This document shows, in pieces, positions 1 through 11,363 of a DNA stretch of 64,000 nucleotides. Made by a program: the position numbers and the translations under genes. This stretch comes from Acanthamoeba castellanii str. Neff (taxonomy: Eukaryota > Discosea > Longamoebia > Acanthamoebidae): NCBI RefSeq assembly GCF_000313135.1, contig NW_004457654.1:380210-444209 (forward strand). Reading direction: 5' to 3'. Positions within the stretch are counted from its first letter, which is position 1, and each line of letters starts with the position of its first letter. The notes under the pieces are model-generated. The model was not told the origin of the DNA, ran no database searches, and saw only the letters and a list, made by a program, of their open reading frames with translations.

Positions 1-3000
1 AACATTGTGGCCTGGAGCAAGATCGACGACCTTGACCACTTGGCCCGCGAGGTACGCACACAACTCTTTCGCTACTCTTTTTTATTTTTTGAAAAAAATG
101 CTCATTTATTATTACATTTATTGTTATCACCACAATATTGTTCTCCCGCTAGTCGCCGGGACTGAACCACGACGTTCTGCCTCTCTCTCTCTCTCTCTGC
201 TGGTCTTCTGTCTCCTTCTCATCTGCGCTGTGCTTGTTGTGTTTTAGGTCCGTCGCATGGCTTCCATCTTGAACAGTGTCCGCAGCGTCAACATCGAGCT
301 TCTGCGCCCTGGGTGTGTTCCTTCTTGCGCTCATCGATGAGCACGTGGAATGCACGCCTATCAATCTATCCATCTATCTCACCTGGATTGTTTTTTTCTT
401 TGGTCGCGCAAAGGGACTTGGTGGTGGCTGCCTTCCTCGGCGATGACAAGGAGAGGGATGCGAAGAAGGGCATCTACTACGCCCGCTTCACCGGCAAGCG
501 AGAAGGTTCGGCACACCGCTCACCCACTACAGCATTCACACGAAGAAGAAGGAAGAGGAAGGAAGCTCACGCTACACGTGCTGCTGGTACGATCGATCGA
601 TTGCGTACATGCAGGCGACAGGATCGGAGTGTTCCTGGCGCCGGAGGAGCGAGCCGAGGAGATGGTCAACGCCGTCTCCGTGTTTCCCTTCACCGACGAC
701 ATGAAGGTTCTGCTTCTCGATGTAAACAAGATGGAGCGACTAGTGGAGGATCCCACCAAGTCTCTTTCAAAGGACCTCAACGAAAAGTACCTTCCTCCCT
801 CGCGCCCCCTCGTGTGTGTGTGTGTGTCTGTGTGTGGTGTGTGTGTGTGTGTGTGGGTGTGTGCGTGTGTGGAGTGCTTGTTATGCACGAACTGACAGTT
901 ACATGCGCGATCTACAGGATCAAGAAGCGAACACTGAGCTTCCTGGCGCAGCAGGGTGTCGACATCGAGATCATCGAGCGGGCGCAGAAGCTGGACGTCA
1001 CCATTGCCGATCTCCCGCAGATCCAGCGAACAAAGGTCAGCCTCCAGAGCCTGTTCAAGGGTCCCGACGACCCATTCCTCGCCGAGGTCGAGGAGTTCGC
1101 GCGCGCCGAGACCAAGAGCTTCACGTCCCAACTGGGTCTGCGAGATATCTTCCTGCCGACCAGGGACAGAGGTTCGTTCGCCTTTCAGTTCAAACCGTTG
1201 GCTTGCTATTTATCATTCTTCTTCTTCTCTGTTTGTGTGCAGCTCTGCAGCGATTGCAGAGCATATCGTGGTCGGAGCTGCCCCGGGTGAGGATTCAGCG
1301 ACATATTTCCTCGTGCGAGGAAGCACTGCAACACTTGCAGGTACAGTTCTGCACGCGCGCATTTTCAACGCATTTATATATATTTATATCATTAAATGCT
1401 GCAGTTTTGGTTGGCTGACGTCATGGTGCCTCTCCTCTCTCTTTCTTGTGGACAGCTTGAGAAGCGCGAACTGATGAACGGGACGACGAAGGACAAAACG
1501 ACGGAGTGGTGGCTGTCCCTCATCAAGGACGAGTGTGACAAATTTTTGGAGCGAAGAGGTGCGTTGCCCGGCTTACTCCCACACGACGAGTAGTCCCACC
1601 CGTCCGATCTAATGAAACCCAACACTGTCGTCGTCATGCGCTCTCGACAGGCTATAATCCGGACGTAGTCCCCGCTAACTATCTCGAGGAGCCACCAAAT
1701 TCTATTCAAGCCGTGCGCGACAATCTTCAACTCATTAGAGAAGTACTTGCCCCCCCCCTCTTTCGTTCTTTCCTTCTTTCGTTCTTCATCTTCGCAGCGC
1801 CCTCGTGCGTCGTTCAAACGCGAAAATGATGAATGGTCGCTAACGCCTGCGTTACGTATGGTTCTACATGTGCAGATTTTGAACCCCAACGAGGATAAGC
1901 ACCAGGTCCAGCGCCTCATCAAGCGACTCAAGTCCGAGATTTATCCGCAGATCGACCGATTCATCAGCAACGCCGAGATCGTCTTGGCCGAGCAGTTCAA
2001 CATTCCCTACGAAACGTTTGCCCTCGAGGAAGCAGAGCTCAAGTTTGCAGCGGAGCGCGAAACCTTGGGCGCTGAAGTCAGGGTACGTTCAACACACACA
2101 CACACCACACGCGCGCGCCAACACACACACCAACACACATACACACATCAAAAGGAGGGCTTACTAACGGTTGTGGGGGTCGTGCGCCATGGCTGCGAGC
2201 AGGACTGGATAGAAGACATGCTCAAGGACATCCTCTACCTGCGACAGATGAAGCGCTTGGAGAAGCCGCAAAACAGGAAAGAGAAAATTTTGGACATCGT
2301 CCCCGTCACGGGGCTGATCGTCGGTCGATTCTATCGACTCGAGAACGAACTGAGGTTCGCTTTCGTTTTCGCTATTGTCCCCCCCCCCACTCCTCTCCCC
2401 CCTTCACACTCTTCCTTTGCTGGGTGCAGCTCTCATTTCACTTCATGATCGACAACTAATCCGGTCTGTCGCGTCGCCTCGGCAGGACGGTGCTGGACGT
2501 GTGGGGAGACTACTTTTCCGAGCAGGAGAAGATGGAGCAGGAGAAGCTCGCCGCGCTGCTCAACACCTCTTCTGCCGCTGTGGCCATGCGGTACGCCATG
2601 CACGCACGCACGCACGCCCGCACGCACGCACACCCGCCCGCCCGCCCGCACGCGTTCTAATTTGCCCACTTTGCGCTGCCCAGGGAGTCCGCCTCGTTCG
2701 CCATTGTCCGGGGGGACAGCGGCGAGAGCGTCAAGGGCAAGGAACGCGAGAGCAAGGAGATGACGCCCGTGGGCAGCCTCTCGGATGGACCGTCCCCTTC
2801 GCCCTCGGCCTCGGCCGAATTCAAGGACAGCACCAGCAAGCCCAGCCCCTCACCTCCTGCCGCCGCGGCCGCCACCCCTGCTCCCGCTCCCGCTCCCGCG
2901 CTAGCCCCCGCCACCCAGGACTCCACGTACGTCGCCCTTGTCGCCTCTCTAAACGTGCAGCGCTCACTGTGGGTGGGTGGGGGGCTTGGTGCAGTGAGCG

Positions 3001-3297
3001 AGAATCCGTCTCGGCGCCAGGGCCGGCTCAGCCATCGGCATCGGCGACATCAGCAGCGGCACCGGTATTGGCAACGTCGTCTTCTTCGTCGGAAGAGGCG
3101 CCACTTCGAGAGCGCACTGAGTCCGTTTTTGCGAAGCGAAACCGACCCCAGTCCGTGCGGTACACTAGCCAGCCTCGCTTTCGTGTGTGTATGTGCGCGC
3201 GTTGCTCGCCGGCGTTCTGCTGACCTGTGACCTCGTGTGCAGGCGATTGGGGGCGTCGCTGGGCTCTCGCGCGGACGAGATCAAGCGGGAGGGCTGA
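1..3297 (+). CDS. Unrecognised helical protein, 5'-truncated by the window edge
   Basis: The reading frame is open from base 1 (NIVAWSKIDDLDHLARE, then a GTACGC donor at 52), so the gene starts outside the window. About ten exons join in phase, including stretches beginning VRRMASILNSVRS, DLVVAAFLGDDKERD, IKKRTLSFLAQQG, LEKRELMNGTTKD, ILNPNEDKHQVQ, DWIEDMLKDILYL and TVLDVWGDYFSEQE. The body is charged and mostly helical with no membrane segment. The C-terminal third is low complexity, rich in Ser, Pro and Ala, and ends SLGSRADEIKREG before TGA at 3295-3297. I do not recognise a family and assign no function. Introns carry GT, CA and CACG microsatellites. It converges on the minus-strand gene ending at 3460. 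Confidence is good that this is coding and moderate for individual splice sites. Confidence 0.75.
811..872. repeat. (GT)n microsatellite in an intron
   Basis: Interrupted GT dinucleotide tract inside the intron whose donor GTACCT lies at 787. It is purely intronic; frames reading through it give only Val-Cys runs. Confidence 0.95.
2091..2149. repeat. (CA)n microsatellite in an intron
   Basis: CA-rich tract with a short GC core, immediately after the GTACGT donor at 2083 of the first gene. Confidence 0.95.
2601..2654. repeat. (CACG)n / (CCCG)n microsatellite in an intron
   Basis: Tetranucleotide tract following a GTACGC donor at 2591 in the first gene; it grades from CACG units to CCCG units. 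Confidence 0.9.
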
Positions 3298-3459
3298 TCC
3301 CACAACCACAAGCGAGAGACAGAGAGGTGCAAAGAAAATGGAAGTTCGTCATCAGAACCACCACCCAGTAATAGAGCAACGTTGTACACCAAAAAACAGA
3401 CTCTTTTCTTTTCTCTCTTTCGCTTGCCAGGTTCATCGCCGGCACAGTCTGGCAGAGCA

Positions 3460-4612
3460 TCAGTCGGTCTTGACGTTGTCCGTACGTCGGGGCGCGGTGG
3501 CGGTGGCGGACGAGGGAGCAGCGGTTGGGGCTGCTGCCTGGTGGGTTGTTCGGCGGCCAGGTTGTTCGGCGGTGTCGGCTGCGTAGTAGCGGAACTGGCG
3601 CACGGGGCGGAGGGTGCGGCTCATGCTCTTGGCCAGCCAATAGGTCGCCAGCACGAAGGGCGCGTAGGCCACCACGAACTCCAGCGCCGACGGATTGTAC
3701 TGTTGGCGCCCACATGTAGTGAGAACCGCACACACACACACACGCAAGACCGCACACGCAAGACCGCACACGGCCAGTACCTGGATGATGAGCCAGGGGA
3801 ACTCGAGGGTGTAGAGGATGACGAGGCAGGAGCCGATCATGGGCAGCATGGCCATGCCCAGGGAGAAGGCGAACATGCCGAAGAAGAGGGCCACGGGACC
3901 CAGGAGCAGGAAGAAGAAGAGCAGGCCGAAGGAGAAGGTCGAGGCCAGGAAGTCGAGGATGGAGAGGACCGGCGCGAGCAGGAAAGCCAGCAGCTCCGAG
4001 GCGAACATGCGCGAGCGCACGCCGTGGAGAGGCTTCAACTGGCGCCAGTGCAGCGAGATGTCGTCGAACAGCGATTCCACCTTGCGACGCTGATTGTTCA
4101 CCTGCACCGTTCAACCACGAACAAATAGAAATAAATAACATTTTTCCATATATGGAGATATTAATACACGTAAATAAAAATAAGATGTAACAGCAAGCAA
4201 GTACCGCCAGGGTGGCTGTGTCGACTTGAGCGCGGATTTGAGGGTCGAGGAACCAGGTCCAGCTCTGCCGTTTGATGATCAGACGAGCCTCGAGAAGGTC
4301 CTCCAGCTTGGCCTCCTCCCGTCTCAGGGCCTCGGCCAGCAGCTTGATCTCGCCCACCACCTTGGCCTCCTTGACTTCGGGCGGCGTGGCGCCCGTGGAG
4401 GGGTGGGCCTGAACCGCGTCGAGCAGGCTGGTGGCCTTCCCGTACCAGCTGTGCCAGAGCGACTTGATGCCCGACGTGGTCGCGTTCAGGGCCGAATCGG
4501 CCACGGTCGTGGTGGCCTCAACCGAAACCGCAGACGTCGGTCCCGGCAAGGCGGCGATGGACAGGACCAGCAGTAGCACCAGCCCTGTCAGACAAGCACG
4601 CAGCTTCTTCAT
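3460..4612 (-). CDS. Predicted membrane protein with signal peptide, function unknown
   Basis: Starts with ATG at 4612 and a clear signal peptide (MKKLRACLTG, then a Leu/Val core and an Ala-rich cleavage region). A soluble part follows with a charged helix around residues 80-110 (EIKLLAEALRREEAKLEDLL). Intron 1 begins with GTAC at 4204 and ends just before VNNQRRKVESLF; intron 2 runs about 3780-3700 and carries a CA tract. The second exon encodes at least three strongly hydrophobic helices (FLLAPVLSILDFLAS, GLLFFFLLLGPVALFFG, then MLPMIGSCLVILY). The last exon has one more (EFVVAYAPFVLATYWLA) and an Ala/Thr-rich tail ending NVKTD. The predicted product is about 340 residues, with its N terminus probably in the secretory lumen. 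No family was recognised. Confidence 0.72.
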
Positions 4613-4863
4613 AGTAGTATGGTGTCGTGTGTTGTCGTGTTGTGTTGTGTGCAGCGTAGTGTGGAGTAGTAGTAGTAACTAACAGTGTTGCAGAAGGGTG
4701 GTGCTGTTGTTGCATGTCCGCACGCCGTGGCGGTTGACGAGGGTGTCCGCCCAATGCAATGTCGACACCCACCAGCGCACAACCAACGAAGAGGTGCCGG
4801 GTTTTTGGCGGGAATTTTAGTTTTTGTGTCGACACCACACACCAGGCGTGGCCACTTATGCTG

Positions 4864-6635
4864 TCACGGGAGGATGTGGTAGGCGGTGATGGCGCTGGTC
4901 TGGTCGGCCACGAAGAGGTTGCCCAGTGCGGAGGCGTCCAGCGGAGCGGTGCACAGCCAGTTGATCTTGCTGCCGTGATTGATGCGCTGCTCCAATCGGT
5001 AGGGCTTCGGCTTGCTCGCCTCCTCTTCCTCGGTCGAGCCCTTCGTCGTCTTCTTCTTGTTCCTGTTGTTCTGTTGCCTGGCGGCTTTGCCCTTCTTGCT
5101 TCGCGCCTCCCGCAGCTCGGTCAACACTTGGCCGACATTCCTGTCGTGTGTGTGTCGTGTGGTGTGGTGTGTTGCGTTGAGTGCGTCCGGCTGAGAGGTT
5201 GTATGCGTGTGCGTGTGCGTGTCACGCACCACAAGAGAATAGAGTAATCGTTGCCGCCCGACACGACATGAGACGATGGAGAAAACTGCGCAAATCGCCT
5301 GTAGTTGGGAGACAAAGATCTTGAAAGTGAGCCAAAGAATGAAGAACCATGGGCACGGAAGAAGAACGAAGGAGACGCCCAAACGCACGCTTGTGAAACG
5401 GAGGTGGAGTGCCCGTCCTCGAGCTGCACGACGGGCAGATCGCGATCGAGATCGTAGATGAGTACGGAGTTGTCTCCGAGCGCAGCGAGGGCCACGTTGG
5501 CGTCGGCCGACACATCGATCGAATGCACGAAGGGTGGGTTGACCACTTGCGGCGAGTTCATGGCGAGACCGACGAGGTCGTGGTGGTGGATGGGTCGGCC
5601 GCGCGAGAAGTCCCAGTGCACGAGCAGTGAGTCGAGGCCGCCAGACAGAACTGCACAGTCGATCACCGTCAACTATGAGAGGATGGCGCGCCTATGCCTA
5701 TAAAGAGGTATTAAAGTCAGACGGCAAGGGCACCTTCCCACGGTCGTCGCTCGCCTCTGAAACACACAGTCGAGCAAATCTGTGCGCCATGACAAGGTGG
5801 GTTGTCAGGCAGCAAACATCACAAATCGGCGGCAAGATCAAACGAAGTACGTTGGAGTGTTTTCGCAGGCTCTTGAAGAGAGTGTTGGACTGCAGATCTA
5901 TGATTTTCACATCGCCCGAGTCGTCGCAAGTCGCAAGGAATCGTCCATTCGGCGAGATCGCGAGCTGATGAGCAGGTGGCGGCTTGGGTTAGTCATTGAT
6001 CGAGGGTTGTTTTCTGAAGTGTGAATCAACAGAACAAAGGTGAAGAGATCGCAGTGGTGACGCATACCGAGTTGACTTCGTCCTGGTTGTGTGCATACTC
6101 TGTCTCGAACGTTTTGTAGATGATGTCAGGCTTGCGCAGGTCAAACGAGAAGACCTGGCCATGTGATCGTAGGTGTGAGGCACATAACCATATGGACGAG
6201 GAAGAGAAACGAGCAGGTCGTGGTGCACCTTGTTGCCTGCAGCAGCAAACACCATCTCCGATGGCTGAGACCCGAATGCAACTGATGCTACCTGTGGTGC
6301 GTCGCGGTGAGCGTGGTCTGGCGCGCGCAGGAGAAGAAGGGGAAGGGCCGGGATACCGCTTCGCCTTCGAAGGCAGCAAAACAGCGCACTGACTTGCTTG
6401 TTTTTTCGTCCCACAGCCGTGCCGTCCCATCCTACAAGGATTGAAGCGGAATTGGCAATTGATTAAATTAGGAGATTAATTAAAATTGTAAAATTGAAAT
6501 GTAAAATAGTACCTCACTGCCGGATAGTAGAAGGCAGTTTTGCGACCTGTCCAAGCAGAGCACCGTGTCGCGGTGCCCCTTCAAACTGTTGAACGCAAGA
6601 GACTGCACACCAGCATCTCCTGCAGGTGCTTCCAT
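4864..6635 (-). CDS. WDR53: WD repeat-containing protein 53 homologue
   Basis: ATG at 6635 (MEAPAGDAGVQSLAFNSLKG). The exons give WD40 blades in the order of animal WDR53: HRDTVLCLDRSQN, AHNQDEVNS, a DDSGDVKIIDLQS blade with KHSNV, a GGLDSLLVHWDFSRG blade, HSIDVSADANVALAALGDNS, HSTSVSQ, and VVSGGNDYSILLW. A Lys-rich linker follows, then the closing motif GSKINWLCTAPLD and NLFVADQTSAITAYHILP, which matches the end of animal WDR53 closely. WDR53 is a documented DDB1-CUL4-associated substrate receptor; that role is carried over from the family. The frame is broken by several short introns, one with a GT tract near 5142-5220. It is transcribed divergently from DSCC1. A Lys-rich stretch upstream of the ATG is open but lacks its own ATG, so the start at 6635 is preferred. 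Confidence 0.85.
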
Positions 6636-6749
6636 CTTTGCAGATTTCTTTTTCTTTTTCTTTTTTGTTTTTGCTGTCCGCAAAAATCAAAATTGGCGGG
6701 AAACGACACGAAGCCCAACGCAAGTACAACTTTCACGACAAAATTGAAA
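6636..6749. promoter_or_regulatory. Shared divergent promoter of WDR53 and DSCC1
   Basis: Only 114 bp separate the two start codons, so both 5' UTRs and core promoters must lie here or overlap the first exons. The left half is a T-rich tract on the plus strand. No TATA box is evident. Confidence 0.6.
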
Positions 6750-8520
6750 ATGCAGTCGATTACCTTCGCGGCCGACTTTGGCTCGCTGCTGAACCAGTAC
6801 AAGGTCCTTGAATTGAGCGAGGAATTGCTGCAGGAGATTGAGCAAGGCCAGGGAGAGTGCGATTTTCCATCAATTCATTTTCATTCTTCGTAATTGACTT
6901 ACTGTGCGCACAGGGTATGCATCAAAGGAGCGCCGGCAGAGGAGGCGGTGCTATGCACCAAGGACACCACTTATTCGTTGCGACAGCTTGATACAAGGTA
7001 CTCCGTCCGAGAGCTGAACCATGTACACTCTGCTTTGATTCTTACCGAGGTGGTTGCAAACAGCAACTGCCACCTTCTCCTGCCTCCGAAATCAAGGGAG
7101 GTGCAGAGCATGTTTACTGGCTACCTCGGTACGCCTCACTCTACGTTTAATCAAAACCTTCATATTGTCAACAGCCTCCTCTCTCAACAGAGTTGCACGA
7201 AGTGCTGCCCCGAACTGGTGTGCTGCCCGCTCTACTCGGAGAGTGCCCCTACGAGGGAGAAGAGGCCGAGGAGGAGAAGGAGATGGCCCTCGAGACAGCG
7301 GAAACTACGAAGGGAAGGAAGTACACATGGGAAGCCTTGGTAAGTCTTCGACCGCGTTCACCTCTGGCTGGCTGGCTTGCTGACCTCTACGGACTCATAG
7401 CGCAATCAAGTGCAAGCCAGCGACCAGCAGCTACTCAACGCGCTGAAGAGGATCAACGCGTTCGAGTGGAACGGTTCTCTCACCTCGTTCTGTGAGGCGT
7501 TTACATGTACAGCGCAGTGAGTGCTAATCTTTGTTCCTTCCGCCAATTAGGTCACTGGCGATTGCTGGGCAGATCGTTCATAACTGAGGTGCGCGCCACG
7601 CTGCATGCAGTCTTTCACACGACAACCCTCTGACAATTAGATTGCATGTGCTACCATAGTTGATGGATAGGATCATCACGGCCGCGCATGCCAACGAGTG
7701 GCCCCTGTCCGCCATACCCGTCGAGGCCTGTCAGCAAAACCTCAGGAGTACGTTGACACATGTGCATGTACGCCCGGGCAGGAGACTGACCCACTTCGTG
7801 TAATCGCTTCAGTGTACCCTGGGCAAGTTGTAGAGCACTGCCTTCGGATCTACAGTCGCTCTACGGAGTCACCAACGCCTGACGTCGTCGCTCTTGATCC
7901 CACGCTCCTGTGCGCGATGCGAGCAGAGGTAAGGCCCCAATGTGCTTTGGTCTTCCGCATCGTTACCACCATGAACACGCTGTGACAATGCTATCGCAGG
8001 ACATTCTCCTCGAAGGGCCTGACAAGCCCTGGGTCCTCAGTGACTTCATGGGGAAGTGGAAGGACCGCATGCAGAACGACGACATCACCCTCTCCCCCTC
8101 ATCAGAGATGCTCAAGGTGCGTGATTGCGTCCACGCCTCTTTCCAACCACCTTGCACTGATCTCACCCACTTGCTCCTCCCTTATGTTGCAGGGGATCGC
8201 CTTGGTGTCGACTCTTGGCACCGAGCGACGATTGACCTATCTGCCCAACACATCTCTGCCGCCCACAGCGCCAGCGCGTTTCGCGTTCCTCTTCAATAAG
8301 CAGAGGAAGTGGACCCTCGACGAAGTCACGCCCTACATCGAGTACGTCACGTGTCACACGAGTCCCTCTCAACGCGAGCTACTCGCACATATCGTCCAAC
8401 GCTCACACCCGGCTTGGGCACAGGGACCTCGTGGAGCCCGGAATGACCGCAGAGAAGCTGCTGATGAAGTATGCCCGCATGAGCGAGCAGAACGGCCAGC
8501 GCTTCTTCACCCCACGCTGA
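6750..8520 (+). CDS. DSCC1: Sister chromatid cohesion protein DCC1 (alternative clamp-loader subunit)
   Basis: ATG at 6750 (MQSITFAADFGSLL). Exon 2 reads GAPAEEAVLCTKDTTYSL, which aligns with the conserved DSCC1 block that includes EQAVLCSKDKTYDL in human. A later exon has LLGECPYEGEEAEEEKE, matching the family ENPYEG motif. The C terminus LLMKYARMSEQNG and RFFTPR then TGA at 8518-8520 matches the DSCC1 winged-helix end. In the family, DCC1 with CTF8 and CTF18 forms the RFC variant that loads PCNA and supports cohesion. About eight short introns are needed; those between 7340 and 8000 are the least certain. The product is about 390 residues, close to the usual length. Confidence 0.82.
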
Positions 8521-8647
8521 TCGAGGAGATGAAGAAGATCAGTGGGCACCAACAACTATCACCAACAACGATCGAGCGTGAAGAAAGTACAAAAGAAAAC
8601 ACGAACGAAACTCAAACGCGGCTGGCAAAAGAAAAGCGAATGAACAG

Positions 8648-10013
8648 ATGATGAGGAGGAGGGCGGTGATGGCGAGAGGGATGAGGAGGGCCGCGTCGGA
8701 GGCCTCGTTCACAGGCGGTCTGTGCGCAGTGTACAAGCCGGCGGGTTCGTCGTCGTTTGCCATAGTGGCCCGCGTGCGCGACATCTTGAAACGCGCTGAG
8801 GGGCTTCGACCACGCGATCCCGCGGACGTTCGTCCAAGGACCCGCGTCCCCCAACCCAAGGTGGGCCACGGCGGTACCTCTCCCGGCAGCCTCGCTCATC
8901 TCGTCCAAGATTCTTAATTTTTGGTGATTAATCTTCGAAATCGCGGCAGTAAAAGATGTGTAGCATTGCTCACTTGTTGGTGGACCGTGCAGGCACCCTC
9001 GACCCCTTCGCCACTGGAGTGTTGGGTACGTAGCTGCTCTTGCCACCAAACCGGCCGGTTGGCCACACGTACTATGACTCATAACCTGAGCGCCCTGCTC
9101 TTCACACGCCAGTGCTGGGTGTGGGTGACGGCTGCCGCCTTCTGCAGCAGTACCTCGTCGGCCCCAAGGTTAGCACCGTAACACCTAACGGTGGTCCGTG
9201 CCTTCACCTGAAGCTCACAATGTGACGTACGGGCGAGTAGGAGTATGTGGCGACCGGGCAGCTCGGCGTTGAAACCGACACACTGGACACCGAGGGCAAG
9301 GAGGTCCTGCACCGACCATGCGACCACATCACGAAAGAGATGATGGAGAAGGTATTATTTGTCTCGAGCCCATGATATAGCTTGGAGGGACCGATCAAAT
9401 GCTGATGCGACGCCACACACAGACAATAGAACAGTTCGTGGGCAACATATGGCAGGCGCCACCGGCCTATTCTGCGCTGAGGGTCAACGGCGTGAGGGCC
9501 TACAAGCTCGCAAGGTATAATAAATGTCATCTTATGCTGGTGATGTGGTCACTGACATCAACAACGCCACAATGAACAATGCAGGAGCGGGCAAGAGGTG
9601 GACATACCACCGCGGCAAGTGTTCGTGCACTCCTTGACATTGGTCGATTTTAGTCCGCCCTTCTTCACCATACGTGTCAAGACCGATGGCGGGCTCTACG
9701 TGCGCACCTTGGTCAAGGTTGGGTCCTCGCTCCCGTTCAGCTCACACACTCTCGCTCATCACACACACACACACACACCACACACCACACAACACACACA
9801 CACACACACACACCACATGTGGCGGGTGCCGTGATGATGTTTAAGGACATTGGCCACAAGCTGGACTCGTGCGCCTACACCACGGCGCTCGAGCGCACGC
9901 AACACGGCCCCTTCACCCTCGACATGGCCCTCCGCGAGCACCAGTGGACAGCCGATGCCCTCCACCAGGCCATCGCCAAATGGCGAGCGGCCAACCCAAC
10001 GCCCACAGCATAG
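8648..10013 (+). CDS. TRUB1: tRNA pseudouridine synthase, TruB family
   Basis: ATG at 8648; [19 protein letters not shown] is the N-terminal family signature (KP.G.TS). The catalytic block is split by an intron: VGHGGT joins LDPFATGVL, the Asp being the nucleophile-type catalytic residue of TruB enzymes. [13 protein letters not shown], a [19 protein letters not shown] segment and GGLYVRTL (the GxYxRxL motif) follow in the expected order, ending at TAG 10011-10013. The enzyme makes Psi55 in the T arm of tRNAs; a nuclear/cytosolic versus mitochondrial role cannot be told, though no obvious transit peptide is seen. Six or so short introns, one with a long CA tract (9760-9814). The product is about 300 residues. 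Confidence 0.88.
9760..9814. repeat. (CA)n microsatellite in a TRUB1 intron
   Basis: CA tract interrupted by CCA, placed directly before the last TRUB1 exon, where it probably serves as spacer near the 3' splice site. Confidence 0.9.
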
Positions 10014-10146
10014 CCTGCCCTTATCCAGGTTACTGTGCAACCATCAACAAATTTTTTTCACTTAATTTTTATTGGTCTTTGAAGTTAAATGCGCCAATGC
10101 GGTGAATGCCACCAATGCACAGTAGCGAAGAAACAAGACGCACAAG

Positions 10147-11264
10147 ATGAGAGTGAAGACGGCAAAGAGGGGCAAGAGGACGGCCGGGCGAGTGCACTAC
10201 TGCCCCCGCTGCGCCAATGACCTCGTGGCCGGAGGCGAGATAGACATCTTTCCCCTTGCCGGTACCTACCATTATTTATATTATTTATATTATTTTATTT
10301 GTATCTTAAATAATATAAATATGGTTTTCGTTATTTTTAGTATCTTTTCTTTTTTTTCTTGAATTGTTTTGTTTTGGCGTACTGATCGTAGGCCCTAACT
10401 TGTTGGCATCGTGCTTGTCTGCTTGACTACAGCGGCGGTGAACTATTGGTCTGCGCCACTGGAGGGAGCCTGTGCCATCACCGTGTCGCTGAACAAGCGG
10501 GGCCGATGGGGCTTGCTGAAGAACCTCAAGAGTGCAAAGCGCGAGAAGGAGGCGGGTCCACGGGACAAGGTGCCCCAGTACCACGATACCCCCGAGGGCA
10601 CCTACCTGTGCGGCGGTACCGCCGGGTTTCCCCGCCCAAGGCCTCGCGATACCCGACCCGCCTTTCTTCATAAGATCAGTACGTACACGCACGGCACACA
10701 CGACACGACACACGCGTGTGCGGTTACATCCACAAAACTGCAACACTTGGCTCACGTCCCGCTTGTATAAGCACCAACAGAACCGAGCATGGTGGTGCTG
10801 AGTCGGGACGAGGTGATGGAGGTGCTGCCCGAGAGTGATTGGACATACCTGACGCGCGCGGCGCCGTGGCCGAGCGGTGGTTGTGCTTCTTCATGCGGAA
10901 CGGGCACAGCGCGGAATCACACAGCGAAGGAGCCGCCTGGAACTACATCGGCGCACTGAGCGAGGAGGACAAGCGAGCCTACGGCACGTCCAGCTGGACC
11001 TGGCTCAGCAGGAGCCATGTCTCGAGCCATGACTCGAGCCACATTGCGCTGACTTGGGTGGTCGTGCGGTATGTTTGTTTGTTCGAAGCAGGAGTGTTGA
11101 TGGTGAAGCAGGACAACGCCGAGAAGAAGGGCAAGCTGTTCCAGTGCCCGGGGCGCATCACCATGTCGGCGCGCAACCGGGTATCAAAGGCCCGAGGCAA
11201 GCACAAGGGCGCCGCCAAAGATCGAACACGAGACATGACCACCAGCCTCAACCCCGCCTGGTGA
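10147..11264 (+). CDS. Unknown basic protein with a CxxC pair; reading frame apparently broken
   Basis: ATG at 10147 gives a basic N terminus and YCPRCANDLVAGGEIDIFP, a CxxC pair that may be half of a zinc site. The intron 10261-10431 (GTACC donor) joins in phase to AAVNYWSAPLEGACAITVSL and a Lys/Arg-rich stretch. A second intron (donor GTACGT near 10680) joins to KPSMVVLSRDEVMEVLPESD. From about 10840 the coding-like frame changes to VAERWLCFFMRNG, WNYIGALSEEDKRAYG and a basic tail ending TTSLNPAW at 11264. No GT-AG intron that I can see repairs the change. Either a base is missing or extra near 10856, an unusual intron is present, or the gene is decaying. No family recognised. Confidence 0.5.
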
Positions 11265-11363
11265 ACACGAGCGCATTGCTCCAGAAACTTTGTTTTGCTT
11301 CTCAAGGCCTATAGTCAGATGCGAGCAAGGTGGTGCCCCAGAGTGGGGCACCAGGTAAAGGTT

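Noticed and set aside
313..1290. 325-residue open frame on the plus strand
   Set aside because: It runs through two introns and a GT microsatellite (Cys-Val runs); the real exons are shorter pieces of it and of other frames.
10087..10150. CxxCxxC-like peptide (MRQCGECHQC) suggesting a DNA-binding CXXC finger
   Set aside because: The frame stops within about 45 codons with no donor to continue, and it conflicts with the better start at 10147.
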